A stretch of DNA of 64,000 bases from Chryseobacterium sp. FH2. GTDB taxonomy: Bacteria > Bacteroidota > Bacteroidia > Flavobacteriales > Weeksellaceae. Within the stretch, counting starts at the first letter, position 1. Every line of letters starts with the position of its first letter. The position numbers and the translations under genes are program-made. Positions 25,679 to 34,442 of this stretch are shown piece by piece. The stretch is taken from assembly GCF_001045455.1 (NCBI RefSeq), contig NZ_LFNE01000007.1, positions 1 through 64,000 on the forward strand. Reading direction: 5' to 3'. A model generated the notes under the pieces. The model ran no database searches, had not been told where the DNA came from, and saw only the letters and a program-made list of their open reading frames with translations.

Positions 25679-26473
25679 TTACCCTTCTTTCCAATCCTCA
25701 GGAATATCACAAATCGGGATAGGGTTTATTTTATGTAAAGCAGCTTTGTGCATCCTGTCGAAGATGGCAAATACTTCTTTGTCTCTTCCTTCGTAATCCT
25801 CTGCAGTTTTTGTTCCGTACTCTTTCTGAATTTTTTCCAATTCAGGATATGTTGCTCCTATTTGATCTTCATCTGTTTTTTCAGCATCCCAAAGTCCGTC
25901 TGTCGGAATTGCATTTTGAATGCTTTCAATTAGATTTAAAGCTTTTGCCAATTTGTAAACCTCAGTTTTGTATAGATCTGCAATAGGCGAAACATCAACG
26001 CCGCCATCACCATATTTTGTGTAAAAACCAATTCCGAAATCTTCCACTTTATTTCCTGTTCCACAAACCAGAAGACCGTGAAGCTGACCAAAATAATACA
26101 ATGTCAACATTCTGAAACGGGCTCTTGTATTGGCAAGTGCAAGGTTATTGCTCCATCTCCCTTCAACGTGATCATTTACCACTGTTTCAAAACTTTCAAA
26201 AACAGGGGTCAGATTCGTCGTTTTTGCCTGTACATTTGGGAATTTACTTTTAAGATCTGCAATATGTTCCTGAGCACGGTTTACCTGATCTTCTTTTTGA
26301 CGAATTGGCATTTCCAGCAACAGAACTTCAAGCCCTGTCATTGCGCAGAGTGTAGAAACTACACCGGAATCCACACCTCCGGAAATACCGATTACATATC
26401 CTTTTACATTTGCTTTTACTGCATAATCTTTTAGCCAGTTTACAATATGATCTATTACTTTTTGTGTCTGCAT
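25679..26473 (-). CDS. nadE: NH3-dependent NAD+ synthetase
   Basis: 264 residues, the short ammonia-using form without a glutaminase domain. The ATP-binding P-loop SGGVDSGVVSTL is near the N-terminus. LANTRARFRMLTLYYFGQ and GTGNKVEDFGIGFYTKYGDGG are typical of the deamido-NAD site. It catalyses the last step of NAD synthesis. It lies 15 bases upstream of the barnase gene and 15 bases downstream of a GNAT gene, so it probably belongs to a five-gene minus-strand operon. Its location close to gldB and gldC is also seen in Flavobacterium. Confidence 0.94.
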   Translation of the reverse strand: MQTQKVIDHIVNWLKDYAVKANVKGYVIGISGGVDSGVVSTLCAMTGLEVLLLEMPIRQKEDQVNRAQEHIADLKSKFPNVQAKTTNLTPVFESFETVVNDHVEGRWSNNLALANTRARFRMLTLYYFGQLHGLLVCGTGNKVEDFGIGFYTKYGDGGVDVSPIADLYKTEVYKLAKALNLIESIQNAIPTDGLWDAEKTDEDQIGATYPELEKIQKEYGTKTAEDYEGRDKEVFAIFDRMHKAALHKINPIPICDIPEDWKEG

Positions 26474-26488
26474 TGTATATTTAATTTT

Positions 26489-27037
26489 TTAGTCTATTTC
26501 AAATTCTTTAGGATACTTTACAGTTCCTTTTATGTTTTTTAATGCGTCTTTTGTTAATTCAACAGCCATTCCGTTTTCATCAGGAATATCAATCGGAAAA
26601 TTGATTCCCAAATCACCTGCTTTTTTATAACCAAATTTTTTGTAATAATTTTCATGGCCTATTAAAATCACAGATTGATACCCCATTTCTTCAGCAATAA
26701 CATGCCCGAAGGCGATGAGATGGCCTCCAATTCCTTGTTTTTGATATTCAGGCTTTACAGAAACGGAAGCTATAGCCAATGATTCAAAAGAGTCTGAACC
26801 ATTTTCAATGGTGATTTTTGTAAATAAAATATGCCCCACAAGTTCCTGATGGCCAGTCTCGTCGTTTACATAATCCGCAACAATTGATAATTCCGGAATA
26901 AAAATATCTGATTTTCTTAATTTTTCAATCAAAAACTGTTCCTGATGATTACTTTTGTCTCTTGTTATAAAGGCTTCTTCAATAATCTGAAAAACCTTTT
27001 CATAGTCTTTTTCTTCTTCCTGCCTTAACGTTATCAT
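26489..27037 (-). CDS. GNAT N-acetyltransferase (YhbS-like)
   Basis: 182 residues with a complete GNAT fold: N-terminal IRxEEEKDYEKVFQI-like strand, acetyl-CoA loop VKPEYQKQGIGGHLIAFG, and the C-terminal YYKKFGYKKAGDLGI block typical of YhbS-type acetyltransferases. The substrate is unknown. It is the first gene before nadE, 15 bases away, so it probably shares its promoter with nadE and the barnase cluster. Confidence 0.85.
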   Translation of the reverse strand: MITLRQEEEKDYEKVFQIIEEAFITRDKSNHQEQFLIEKLRKSDIFIPELSIVADYVNDETGHQELVGHILFTKITIENGSDSFESLAIASVSVKPEYQKQGIGGHLIAFGHVIAEEMGYQSVILIGHENYYKKFGYKKAGDLGINFPIDIPDENGMAVELTKDALKNIKGTVKYPKEFEID

Positions 27038-27115
27038 TAGTTTGAAAAATATTTTTCGCGTTTTAATTCACATAAAAAAAACAAATTCCGTATGTCTTGG
27101 TTTTTAAATTATAAT

Positions 27116-27754
27116 TTATTGCTCTGTTCCGAAAATTGTTGGATTGCTTTTTGTTCCTTTTTTGATGTCAGTTTCTTTCATTTTATTGCCACCAACATTT
27201 AGGGTTTGTAAACCAGGGTTTCCGGAAATATCCAGCTTTTGAATTTGATTGTGTTCAACGTTTAATTTTCTTAAATTCTTTAATGAACTTAGATCAATTG
27301 TCTTTAGCTTATTTAAAGATATGGTTAATTGATCAATTCTTGGAGTTGCTTTTAATGAAAAATTTTCAATAGCATTGTTGTCAAGATACAATGAAGCTAA
27401 ACTTTTAAGATTTTCTCCGTTGAAAGTCGAGATCTTACAGCCGGTACAAGAAAATAAATCAAGCTGATCTAAATTTTTTACCGTTACGATAGGAATTGGA
27501 TTATCATCCAGAACAATCATTTTTGTATTGGTAAAAAGAGCTAAATCGTCTGTAGAAGTAATATTTTTTTTGACTAAAAATAAGTTTGAAATCATATCGG
27601 CTTCAAATTTATCAAGGGCACCATTTTTGTTTAAATCAAAATTTTCAAGAACTGCTTTTTCAAAATTTTTATCCTTGAATTCCAGTTTCTGGGCTGAAAA
27701 AAATGCTAACGTCGAGAACATGCAAAGTGCTGTAAATATTTTCTTTTTCATCAT
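27116..27754 (-). CDS. Secreted leucine-rich-repeat protein
   Basis: 212 residues with signal peptide (FFSAQ) and a short EF-hand-like loop (DLNKNGALDKFEAD). About five leucine-rich repeats of the LxxLxLxxN type follow (LASLYLDNNAIENF, LRKLNVEHNQIQKL, LQTLNVGGNKMKE). It should act in the periplasm or at the surface in protein contacts. It has no C-terminal sorting domain. It diverges from gldB and sits 78 bases upstream of the GNAT-nadE operon, perhaps as a separate unit. Confidence 0.8.
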   Translation of the reverse strand: MMKKKIFTALCMFSTLAFFSAQKLEFKDKNFEKAVLENFDLNKNGALDKFEADMISNLFLVKKNITSTDDLALFTNTKMIVLDDNPIPIVTVKNLDQLDLFSCTGCKISTFNGENLKSLASLYLDNNAIENFSLKATPRIDQLTISLNKLKTIDLSSLKNLRKLNVEHNQIQKLDISGNPGLQTLNVGGNKMKETDIKKGTKSNPTIFGTEQ

Positions 27755-27775
27755 GATGTTTGTATTTATAATCCT

Positions 27776-27783
27776 TATTTTTG
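27776..27783 (+). promoter_or_regulatory. -7 box of gldB-gldC
   Basis: TATTTTTG, an exact TAnnTTTG match, 24 bases before the gldB ATG. No TTG at the usual -33 spacing. Confidence 0.55.
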
Positions 27784-27807
27784 TGAATCAAATTTTTTGT
27801 AAAAATA

Positions 27808-28794
27808 ATGAAGATTTTTAGAATTATTGCGCTTTCTCTCATTTTAGTTTTAGGTTTGAATTCTTGTAAAAAAGAATCTCAGAATCAATGGAATGTGGAA
27901 ATTAAAAATCCTGCGGAAAAAATCGAAGTTACCGATATTTCGAAAGAATTTTATGATCAGAATATTCCTTTAGAACAGTTTAAAGCAAAATTCCCATGGT
28001 TTCAGGGCACTGTTTCTGATGCTGATTTCGGGAAAAGAAGGGCAGATGATGGAGAAATAAAGATTTATAAAGAAGCCATTGCCAAAATAGATCAGAAAAA
28101 ACTTCAGAAAGATCTTCAGGAATTATTTTCGCATATCAAATATTATTTCCCACAATTCAAAAGCCCAAAGGTATTTTTATTCTCTTCGGCTTTGCAGATG
28201 GTACAGGATCCAATCTTTTATGATCCGAAAGAAAATTTTTTATTCATAGACGTTACTGGTTTTATGGGTGAAAATAATGCAAACTACAAAGGTTTGGAAA
28301 TGTATTTCCAGAAGTCTATGAACCCTCAGAATATTGTTCCAAAAGTTTCACAGATTTTTGCAGAAAATGCTGTTCCTGACTCACCCGATCATCAGAAATT
28401 TATTGATCAGTTGGTTTTAAACGGTAAAATAATGATTCTTCAGGATGCTTTTTTACCCAATTTTCCGGATTATCTGAAAATGAATTATACGCAAAAGCAA
28501 TATGATTGGACAGTTGCCAACGAGGCTAATATTTGGAATTATTTTGTGGAAAACAATTTGATTTTTGGGGATGATCACAGATTAATTGAACGTTTTATTT
28601 CGCCGGGACCGTTTTCAAAGTTTTATACTGAAATTGATAACGAATCTTCACCGCAAGTAGGAATTTTCACGGGATGGCAGATTTGTAAAGAATATTTCAG
28701 GCAAAAACCGGATACAAAATTACAGGACTTCCTGAAAATGGATGCTACAACAATTTTTAATCAGTCAGGATATAAACCAAAATTGAAAGAATAA
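27808..28794 (+). CDS. gldB: Gliding motility lipoprotein GldB
   Basis: 328 residues with a lipobox (LGLNSCKKE) and the GldB layout. There is a long helical N-terminal half (KFPWFQGTVSDADFGKRR) and a middle FLFIDVTGFMGENN segment. ENNLIFGDDHRLIERFI and VGIFTGWQICKEYF lie near the end, the latter typical of GldB and its DUF2268-like relatives. In Flavobacterium johnsoniae gldB is required for gliding. Here gldC follows by 53 bases, and nadE lies on the other side as in Flavobacterium. Gliding of this organism itself cannot be judged. Confidence 0.9.
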   Translation: MKIFRIIALSLILVLGLNSCKKESQNQWNVEIKNPAEKIEVTDISKEFYDQNIPLEQFKAKFPWFQGTVSDADFGKRRADDGEIKIYKEAIAKIDQKKLQKDLQELFSHIKYYFPQFKSPKVFLFSSALQMVQDPIFYDPKENFLFIDVTGFMGENNANYKGLEMYFQKSMNPQNIVPKVSQIFAENAVPDSPDHQKFIDQLVLNGKIMILQDAFLPNFPDYLKMNYTQKQYDWTVANEANIWNYFVENNLIFGDDHRLIERFISPGPFSKFYTEIDNESSPQVGIFTGWQICKEYFRQKPDTKLQDFLKMDATTIFNQSGYKPKLKE

Positions 28795-28847
28795 GTTAAA
28801 AATTTAGACCTCAGAAAAAGTAAATTATTAGAAATATATAGAAAGTT

Positions 28848-29174
28848 ATGAGAAAAACTCAGATAACGATAGATGTAGAGCTGGATGAAAATCACATTCC
28901 GGAAAATATGACCTGGAATGCACAAGATGGGGGCGTTGAAAAAGAAGATACAAAAGCAGTGATGATTTCTGTGTGGGACGAAAAAGCAATGGAAGCATTG
29001 AGGATCGATCTTTGGACAAAAGAAATGCCCGTTGACCAAATGAAAATGTTTATTCACCAGATTTTTATTTCTTTGGGAAATACGTATCAGAGAGCGACAG
29101 GAGAAGAGGATGTTGCACAGTGGATTGAGCAAATGGCAGAAGAATTTGCTGTAAAGTCTGCTATCAAAATGTAA
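28848..29174 (+). CDS. gldC: Gliding motility protein GldC
   Basis: 108 residues, full length for GldC. The protein starts RKTQITIDVELDENHIPE, has the VMISVWDEKAMEALRIDLW block and ends with an acidic helix. In F. johnsoniae gldC improves gliding efficiency and is next to gldB, as here. It is soluble, with no signal. The distance to gldB (53 bases) and the lack of a new promoter suggest cotranscription. Confidence 0.93.
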   Translation: MRKTQITIDVELDENHIPENMTWNAQDGGVEKEDTKAVMISVWDEKAMEALRIDLWTKEMPVDQMKMFIHQIFISLGNTYQRATGEEDVAQWIEQMAEEFAVKSAIKM

Positions 29175-29263
29175 AAAATAATAAATATAACAATACTAAA
29201 AGGTTAACAATATAATAATCATTGGCAAACCGGTAAATTGATACATTGTAAATTATACAAATT

Positions 29264-30403
29264 ATGAATTTTAATACAAAAGTTATCCACGGAGGACAAC
29301 ATCACGAATCTGCAACAGGTTCTGTGAACGTTCCTGTGTTTTTAACATCTACATTTGCGCAAAAAAGTCCGGGAGTACATTCCGGGTATGAATATTCAAG
29401 AGCCGCAAACCCTACAAGACAGGCTTTGGAGGACTCTTTGGCAAGCATTGAAAACGGCGCGAGAGGTTTAGCTTTCGGTTCGGGTTTAGCTGCAATCGAC
29501 TGTGTTCTGAAATTGTTGAATCCTGGTGATGAAGTAATTGCAGTTGACGATTTATACGGAGGAACATACAGAATGTTCACCAGGCTTTTTGAAAAATACC
29601 AGTTGAAGTTTACATTCGTAAATTTTGATGATGTTTCTAAAATTGCTGAGGTTATCACAGATAAAACTAAATTAATCTGGGTTGAAACTCCAACAAACCC
29701 ATTAATGAAACTAGTTGATATTAAAGCTGTTGTGGAAATTGCAAAAAACAAAGATATCTTAGTTGCAGTTGACAATACTTTCGCGACACCCTATCTTCAG
29801 AGACCAATCGACTTGGGAGCTGATATCGTAATGCATTCTGCTACAAAATATTTAGGTGGTCACTCTGATGTTATCGCGGGAGCTTTGGTGGCGAAAGATG
29901 CTGAATTGGGAGAAAAACTTCATTTCATCCAGTTTGCGAGTGGTGGAATTTTAGGGCCTCACGATTCTTATTTAGTGTTGAGAGGAATTAAAACATTGGC
30001 ATTAAGAGTTCAAAGACATTCGGAAAACGGATTGGCCGTGGCAAAATATCTTGAATCTCACCCTGCAGTTGATAAAGTAATTTATCCGGGATTGGAATCT
30101 CACCCACAATATGAATTGGCAAAATCTCAAATGAAAGACTTTGGAGGAATGGTTTCTTTCACTTTCAAATCTGGTAAAAAAGAAGATGCAATTAAATTCT
30201 TAGAAAAAGTGAGAGTTTTCACTTTGGCTGAATCTCTTGGTGGGGTAGAATCTTTGGCAAACCATCCGGCTTTGATGACACACGCTTCTATTCCTGCTGA
30301 AAAACGTGCTGAACTGGGAATTACAGACGATCTGGTTCGTTTAAGTGTCGGAATTGAAGATGCAGAAGATCTAATTGCAGATTTGGAAAAAGCTTTTTCT
30401 TAA
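29264..30403 (+). CDS. metB: Cystathionine gamma-synthase (Cys/Met metabolism PLP enzyme)
   Basis: 379 residues of the trans-sulfuration PLP family. YEYSRAANPTRQALED, the phosphate loop FGSGLAAIDCVL, VDNTFATPYLQRP and the PLP-Lys motif MHSATKYLGGHSD are all present. SLGGVESLANHPALMTHASIP follows near the C-terminus. It would form cystathionine from activated homoserine and cysteine; cystathionine gamma-lyase activity cannot be ruled out from sequence. It is probably its own unit, with the next gene 18 bases downstream. Confidence 0.88.
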   Translation: MNFNTKVIHGGQHHESATGSVNVPVFLTSTFAQKSPGVHSGYEYSRAANPTRQALEDSLASIENGARGLAFGSGLAAIDCVLKLLNPGDEVIAVDDLYGGTYRMFTRLFEKYQLKFTFVNFDDVSKIAEVITDKTKLIWVETPTNPLMKLVDIKAVVEIAKNKDILVAVDNTFATPYLQRPIDLGADIVMHSATKYLGGHSDVIAGALVAKDAELGEKLHFIQFASGGILGPHDSYLVLRGIKTLALRVQRHSENGLAVAKYLESHPAVDKVIYPGLESHPQYELAKSQMKDFGGMVSFTFKSGKKEDAIKFLEKVRVFTLAESLGGVESLANHPALMTHASIPAEKRAELGITDDLVRLSVGIEDAEDLIADLEKAFS

Positions 30404-30421
30404 TATTTTAAATAAAACATA

Positions 30422-30901
30422 ATGAGAAAGATTCAAATTTTAATTGTTTTGATTTTGAGCCCATTTGTATATTCCCAGGTGAAAACGACTGATGAATTGT
30501 ATAGAACGGCTAAGAAATTGGATAGTTTGGTATTCGATATCGGATTTAATAAGTGTGATCTTTCTCATTATGATTCCATAGTCAGTGATGATTTGGAATT
30601 TTATCATGATAAAGGTGGAATTACTTCAGGGAAAGAAGCTTTCACCGCTTCTATTAAAAATAATATCTGTGGTAATCCAAATAAAGTAAAACGTGAATTA
30701 GTTCCAAACAGCATGCAGGTATATCCTTTGTACAACAATAATGTTTTGTATGCTTTTATTCAGGAAGGGGAACATGATTTTGCTGAACTCTATCAAGGAA
30801 AATGGAACAAAGGCAGCCGTGCAAAATTTACTATTCTTTGGATTTTGGATGGTAAAAACTGGAAAATGAAACGTGTTCTGAGCTACGATCATCATTTATA
30901 A
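30422..30901 (+). CDS. Secreted SnoaL/NTF2-like (DUF4440) protein
   Basis: 159 residues with a signal peptide (SPFVYSQ). The body fits the NTF2-like DUF4440 fold: DSIVSDDLEFYHDKGGITSGKEAF in the first half and AKFTILWILDGKNWKMKRVLSYDHH at the end. These cone-shaped domains often act as small secreted enzymes or binding modules. The specific role is unknown. It follows metB by 18 bases, so it is likely cotranscribed. Confidence 0.78.
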   Translation: MRKIQILIVLILSPFVYSQVKTTDELYRTAKKLDSLVFDIGFNKCDLSHYDSIVSDDLEFYHDKGGITSGKEAFTASIKNNICGNPNKVKRELVPNSMQVYPLYNNNVLYAFIQEGEHDFAELYQGKWNKGSRAKFTILWILDGKNWKMKRVLSYDHHL

Positions 30902-30907
30902 TTATTA

Positions 30908-31360
30908 ATGAAAAATATAAGAAAAGCTGTCATTCAGGATTTACATCAATTGGCAGAACTGTTTGATCAATACAGAATTTTTTATCTTAAAGATTCCGAT
31001 ATTTCTGCAGCCGGAAATTTTCTGAAAGAGAGGATTGAGAATAGAGATTCCGAAATATTTGTAGCCGAAAGCAACGGTGAATTGGTAGGTTTCGTTCAGT
31101 TATATCCCTTATTTTCCTCTACGAGAATGAAGCGGTATTGGTTGCTGAACGATTTATATGTCAACGAAAATCATCGCGGGAAAGGTTATTCAAAAGAATT
31201 GATTGAAAAAGCCAAAGAATTGGCAAAATCTACAGACGCTTGCGGAGTCCTGCTTGAAACAGGAAAATCCAACGATATCGGAAACAAATTATACCCAAGT
31301 TGTGGATTCGAGATTTATGATGAAGTAAATTTCTATGAATGGACAAATCCGGAAAATTAG
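30908..31360 (+). CDS. GNAT N-acetyltransferase
   Basis: 150 residues. The GNAT core is plain: IRKAVIQDLHQLAELFDQYR at the N-terminus, YVNENHRGKGYSKELIEKA for acetyl-CoA binding, and LLETGKSNDIGNKLYPSCGF at the end. The substrate is unknown. It starts 6 bases after the DUF4440 gene. Confidence 0.85.
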   Translation: MKNIRKAVIQDLHQLAELFDQYRIFYLKDSDISAAGNFLKERIENRDSEIFVAESNGELVGFVQLYPLFSSTRMKRYWLLNDLYVNENHRGKGYSKELIEKAKELAKSTDACGVLLETGKSNDIGNKLYPSCGFEIYDEVNFYEWTNPEN

Positions 31361-31398
31361 ATATCACTCATTACCAATTACTTATAAATCATATTAAT

Positions 31399-31902
31399 AT
31401 GACTGATTTTCAAAAATATATCCAGAGATATTTAGATAATATTCCATCTGAAAATTGGCTGGAAGAATTGAAAATTTCCGGTGAAAAAACGGTAAATGTC
31501 TATTCAAGGCTTTCAGAAGAACAATCACATTTTGCTTATGGGGAGGGGAAGTGGACATTAAAAGAATTACTTTTGCATTTATCTGATACAGAACGAGTTT
31601 TTCAATACAGAATTCTGGCTTTTGCAAGAGGTGATGAAAATCAGCTTCCAGGTTTCGACGAAGAAATTTATGCTGAAAATTCTTTTGCCAATGAAAGAAG
31701 TTTAAAATCTTTATTGGAAGAATATAAGTTGGTTAGAAATTCTTCTCAGGTTTTATTGGAATCTCTTCGTCTGTCAGTTTTAAACAACATAGGAATAGCC
31801 AACGGAAATCCAATTTCTGTAGAAACCATCGGGAAACTGATTGTTGGCCACAATTACCATCATTTGAATATTATTGAGGAAAGATATTTGCCGAAATTGT
31901 AA
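31399..31902 (+). CDS. DinB-family protein
   Basis: 167 residues of the DinB/YfiT four-helix family. GEGKWTLKELLLHLSDTERVFQYR carries the first metal-binding His, and GHNYHHLNIIEERYL supplies the C-terminal His pair. Related proteins are metal-dependent transferases, often for thiols. An in-frame ATG at 31339 would overlap the GNAT gene by 22 bases and add 20 atypical residues, so ATG 31399 is chosen. It is the last gene before the inverted-repeat element. Confidence 0.82.
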   Translation: MTDFQKYIQRYLDNIPSENWLEELKISGEKTVNVYSRLSEEQSHFAYGEGKWTLKELLLHLSDTERVFQYRILAFARGDENQLPGFDEEIYAENSFANERSLKSLLEEYKLVRNSSQVLLESLRLSVLNNIGIANGNPISVETIGKLIVGHNYHHLNIIEERYLPKL

Positions 31903-31918
31903 AGTTTTTTTATTTTAT

Positions 31919-31953
31919 TGTCATTGCGAGGAGCAATAGCGACGAAGCAATCT
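31919..31953 (+). repeat. Left arm of a 35-base inverted repeat
   Basis: The 35-base arm begins TGTCATTGCGAGGAG and ends GAAGCAATCT. It matches the reverse complement of 32235-32269 at 32 of 35 positions. The sequence type, with ATTGCGAGGAGC near one end and GAAGCAATC near the other, is that of dispersed repeats I associate with Bacteroidetes genomes; copy number here cannot be seen. Confidence 0.8.
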
Positions 31954-31972
31954 TTAAGATTATTAAAAATAT

Positions 31973-32235
31973 ACTGTTCTTTATACAGGTGTGACATTAA
32001 ACTTACTCAGAAGAGTTCAGGAGCATAAAGGGAAATTTCATGAATTGAGTTTTACTTTAAAATATAACCTTAATAAATTGGTTTATTGGAGTCTTTTTAA
32101 GAAATAGGAAAAGCAATTTTTAGGGAAAAGCAAATTAAAGCAGGTTCCCGACAGAAAAAAACTAAATTTAATAAATTCATTTACAGGAGGAGAGATTTAA
32201 CCGAAGATATCAGGGATATAATGGATCCTTTCTGA
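31973..32235 (+). pseudogene. Decayed GIY-YIG endonuclease remnant
   Basis: Two frames together spell a UPF0213-type GIY-YIG protein. Frame one (31973-32107) reads TVLYTGVTLNLLRRVQEHKG and then LKYNLNKLVYW before a TAG. Frame two (32113-32235) reads AIFREKQIKAGSRQKK and ends RRDLTEDI, then stops. The start codon and the GIY half of the motif are missing, and a frameshift separates the blocks, so no active nuclease is made. The remnant fits exactly between the two arms of an inverted repeat, its final TGA touching the right arm. It looks like the cargo of a small mobile element. Confidence 0.82.
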
Positions 32236-32269
32236 GATTGCTTCGTTGCTATTGCTCCTCTCAACGACA
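32235..32269 (-). repeat. Right arm of the 35-base inverted repeat
   Basis: Reverse complement of the left arm at 31919-31953, 32 of 35 positions alike. It ends 7 bases before the ATG of the tsaC gene, so the element landed in, or has become, the leader of that gene. Confidence 0.8.
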
Positions 32270-32276
32270 GAAAACA

Positions 32277-32825
32277 ATGGAAAACATCATCAATATACTA
32301 AAATCCGGAGGAACTATCCTTTACCCCACGGATACAATCTGGGGAATTGGTTGTGACGCAACAAATATAGAAGCAATTAATAAAATTTTTGACATTAAGA
32401 AGCGTGAAAAAAATAAATCCATGATCATCTTAGTGGAAACTGAAAAGAGGTTGCAGGATTTGGTTGACGTTCCGGAAATGGCATGGGAAATTATCGATTT
32501 GAGTGAAAAACCTGTTACGATTGTTTATGAAAATCCAAAGGGCTTACCAAAAGAATTATTGGCAGAAGATGGAAGTATAGGAATTCGTTTGATAAAAAAT
32601 GACTTTTGTAAAAAATTAATTACAAAATTGAATAAACCATTGGTTTCAACTTCAGCAAACTTTAGCGGTCAGAAAAGTCCTCTGAAATTTTCTGATATTT
32701 CTTCTGAAATTATTGATTTGGTAGATTATACCGTGGAAGAGGATCGTGAAAAAATATCAAAATATTCCGGATCCTCAGTGATAAAAATCTGGAGTGACAA
32801 CAGAATAAAGGTCCTGCGTGAATAA
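32277..32825 (+). CDS. tsaC: L-threonylcarbamoyladenylate synthase (YrdC/Sua5 domain)
   Basis: 182 residues, a stand-alone YrdC domain. ILKSGGTILYPTDTIWGIGC, IKKREKNKSMIILV, KPVTIVYENPKGLP and PLVSTSANFSGQ are its hallmarks. It makes threonylcarbamoyl-AMP for the t6A modification of ANN-decoding tRNAs, an essential step. A TTG at 32238 in frame would add 13 residues encoded by the repeat arm, so ATG 32277 is preferred. Its normal promoter may have been displaced by the inverted-repeat element directly upstream. Confidence 0.92.
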   Translation: MENIINILKSGGTILYPTDTIWGIGCDATNIEAINKIFDIKKREKNKSMIILVETEKRLQDLVDVPEMAWEIIDLSEKPVTIVYENPKGLPKELLAEDGSIGIRLIKNDFCKKLITKLNKPLVSTSANFSGQKSPLKFSDISSEIIDLVDYTVEEDREKISKYSGSSVIKIWSDNRIKVLRE

Positions 32826-32841
32826 AAGAAAAGATTTTAAT

Positions 32842-32849
32842 TATCTTTG
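32842..32849 (+). promoter_or_regulatory. -7 box of the cca gene
   Basis: TATCTTTG, exact TAnnTTTG, about 93 bases before the ATG at 32943. This implies a leader of roughly 85 bases, in which I see no recognisable structure. Confidence 0.55.
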
Positions 32850-32942
32850 CAAAATCATTTAACCATTAGGGCGTTAAGAATATGAAGTCAAACGGCTTGA
32901 TAAACTTGATTTCTTAATGGTTTTACATTAAATAACAAACAC

Positions 32943-34364
32943 ATGTTCATTAATCTTAATCAAAATAAAAATTTAAAGCTTTTCAAAATAATTTCAGAAG
33001 TTGCAAGCAGAAATAATCAGTCTGTTTATATTGTCGGGGGGTATGTCCGGGATTTACTAATGAAGAGAAAGGCTTCTACAGATATTGATTTTGTTACTGA
33101 GCAGAGTGGAATCGAACTTGCCCAAAATGTTGCTAAGGAAATAGATCCTAAATTAAAAGTTTCTATTTTTAAAACATACGGAACAGCGATGATCAAATAT
33201 AAAGATTTAGAGCTTGAATTTGTTGGAGCCAGGAAAGAAAGTTATTCCGAAAACAGTAGAAAGCCCAATGTTGAAGGAGGAACACTGGAAGATGATCAAA
33301 AAAGAAGAGATTTTACTATTAATGCGATGGCAATTTCTTTAAATAAAGATAATTTTGGAGAATTGATTGATCCTTTCAGCGGAATTGATGATTTAGGAAA
33401 AAATGTCCTTAGAACACCCTTAGAGCCAGCTCAAACCTATTCTGATGATCCTTTAAGGATGATGAGAGCAGTTCGTTTTGCTTCAACTTTACAGTTTGAG
33501 ATTGAAGAAAATTCTTTAGAAGCAATCAGGCAGGAAGCAGAAAGAATTAAGATTGTTTCTATGGAAAGAATCATGGTTGAATTTAATAAAATCATGCTTT
33601 CCCCAAAACCTTCTGTTGGTTTAATATTGATGGAGCAAACAGGGCTTTTAAAACTTATTATTCCTGAATTGATTGATTTAAAAGGGGTGGAAGAGGTTGA
33701 AGGTCAGACTCATAAAGATAACTTTTACCATACATTAGAAGTGGTTGACAATATTTGTGAAAACACAGATAATCTTTGGCTGCGTTGGTCAGCATTACTT
33801 CATGATATAGGAAAAGCTCCGACAAAAAAATTCGTTGAAGGAACAGGCTGGACTTTTCACGGACATGAATTTTTAGGCTCAAAAATGGTAAAAACACTGT
33901 TTCAAAGATTAAAATTGCCGTTGGGTCCAGATATGAAATATGTTCAGAAAATGGTAAAGCTTTCATCCCGTCCAATCGCATTGATTACAGATGATGCTTC
34001 TGATTCTGCATTGAGAAGATTGTTGTTTGATGCCGGAGAAAATTTAGAAGATTTATTTACACTTTGTAAGGCAGATATTACAACGAAAAATTCAAAAAAA
34101 CAGGAAAAATTCAAGAAAAACTTTGAATATGTTGCCGTTAAAATAAAAGAAGTTGAAGAAAAAGATCAGGTAAGAAATTTTCAACCGCCAATTTCCGGCG
34201 AAGAAATCATGGAAATGTTTAATTTGAAACCGGGGCGAGAAATCGGAATTTTAAAGGAAAAAGTGAAAGAGGCAATCCTTGAAGGTGAAATTTTAAATGA
34301 AAAAGAAGATGCCACTAAATTCGTGATTGCAGAAGCAGAAAAACTGGGTTTAACTTTAGCGTAA
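32943..34364 (+). CDS. cca: CCA tRNA nucleotidyltransferase with HD domain
   Basis: 473 residues of the class II nucleotidyltransferase family. The catalytic head has SVYIVGGYVRDLLM and STDIDFVTE, and RRDFTINAMA binds the nucleotide. An HD phosphohydrolase domain follows (LLHDIGKAPTKKF and the earlier HTLEVVDN). It adds or repairs the 3-prime CCA of tRNA, or possibly poly(A), as families overlap. Length and layout are normal for Bacteroidetes. It has its own promoter, separate from tsaC. Confidence 0.92.
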   Translation: MFINLNQNKNLKLFKIISEVASRNNQSVYIVGGYVRDLLMKRKASTDIDFVTEQSGIELAQNVAKEIDPKLKVSIFKTYGTAMIKYKDLELEFVGARKESYSENSRKPNVEGGTLEDDQKRRDFTINAMAISLNKDNFGELIDPFSGIDDLGKNVLRTPLEPAQTYSDDPLRMMRAVRFASTLQFEIEENSLEAIRQEAERIKIVSMERIMVEFNKIMLSPKPSVGLILMEQTGLLKLIIPELIDLKGVEEVEGQTHKDNFYHTLEVVDNICENTDNLWLRWSALLHDIGKAPTKKFVEGTGWTFHGHEFLGSKMVKTLFQRLKLPLGPDMKYVQKMVKLSSRPIALITDDASDSALRRLLFDAGENLEDLFTLCKADITTKNSKKQEKFKKNFEYVAVKIKEVEEKDQVRNFQPPISGEEIMEMFNLKPGREIGILKEKVKEAILEGEILNEKEDATKFVIAEAEKLGLTLA

Positions 34365-34442
34365 ATATTTTTAGGAGCATTTGATTATATAATTTTAAGC
34401 ATCATTTTCACTTTCGACATTGGAGTTTGGAAATACAACATA

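Noticed and set aside
32238..32276. Extended tsaC start at TTG 32238
   Set aside because: The added residues are encoded by the inverted-repeat arm and not by the YrdC family; ATG 32277 gives the normal N-terminus.
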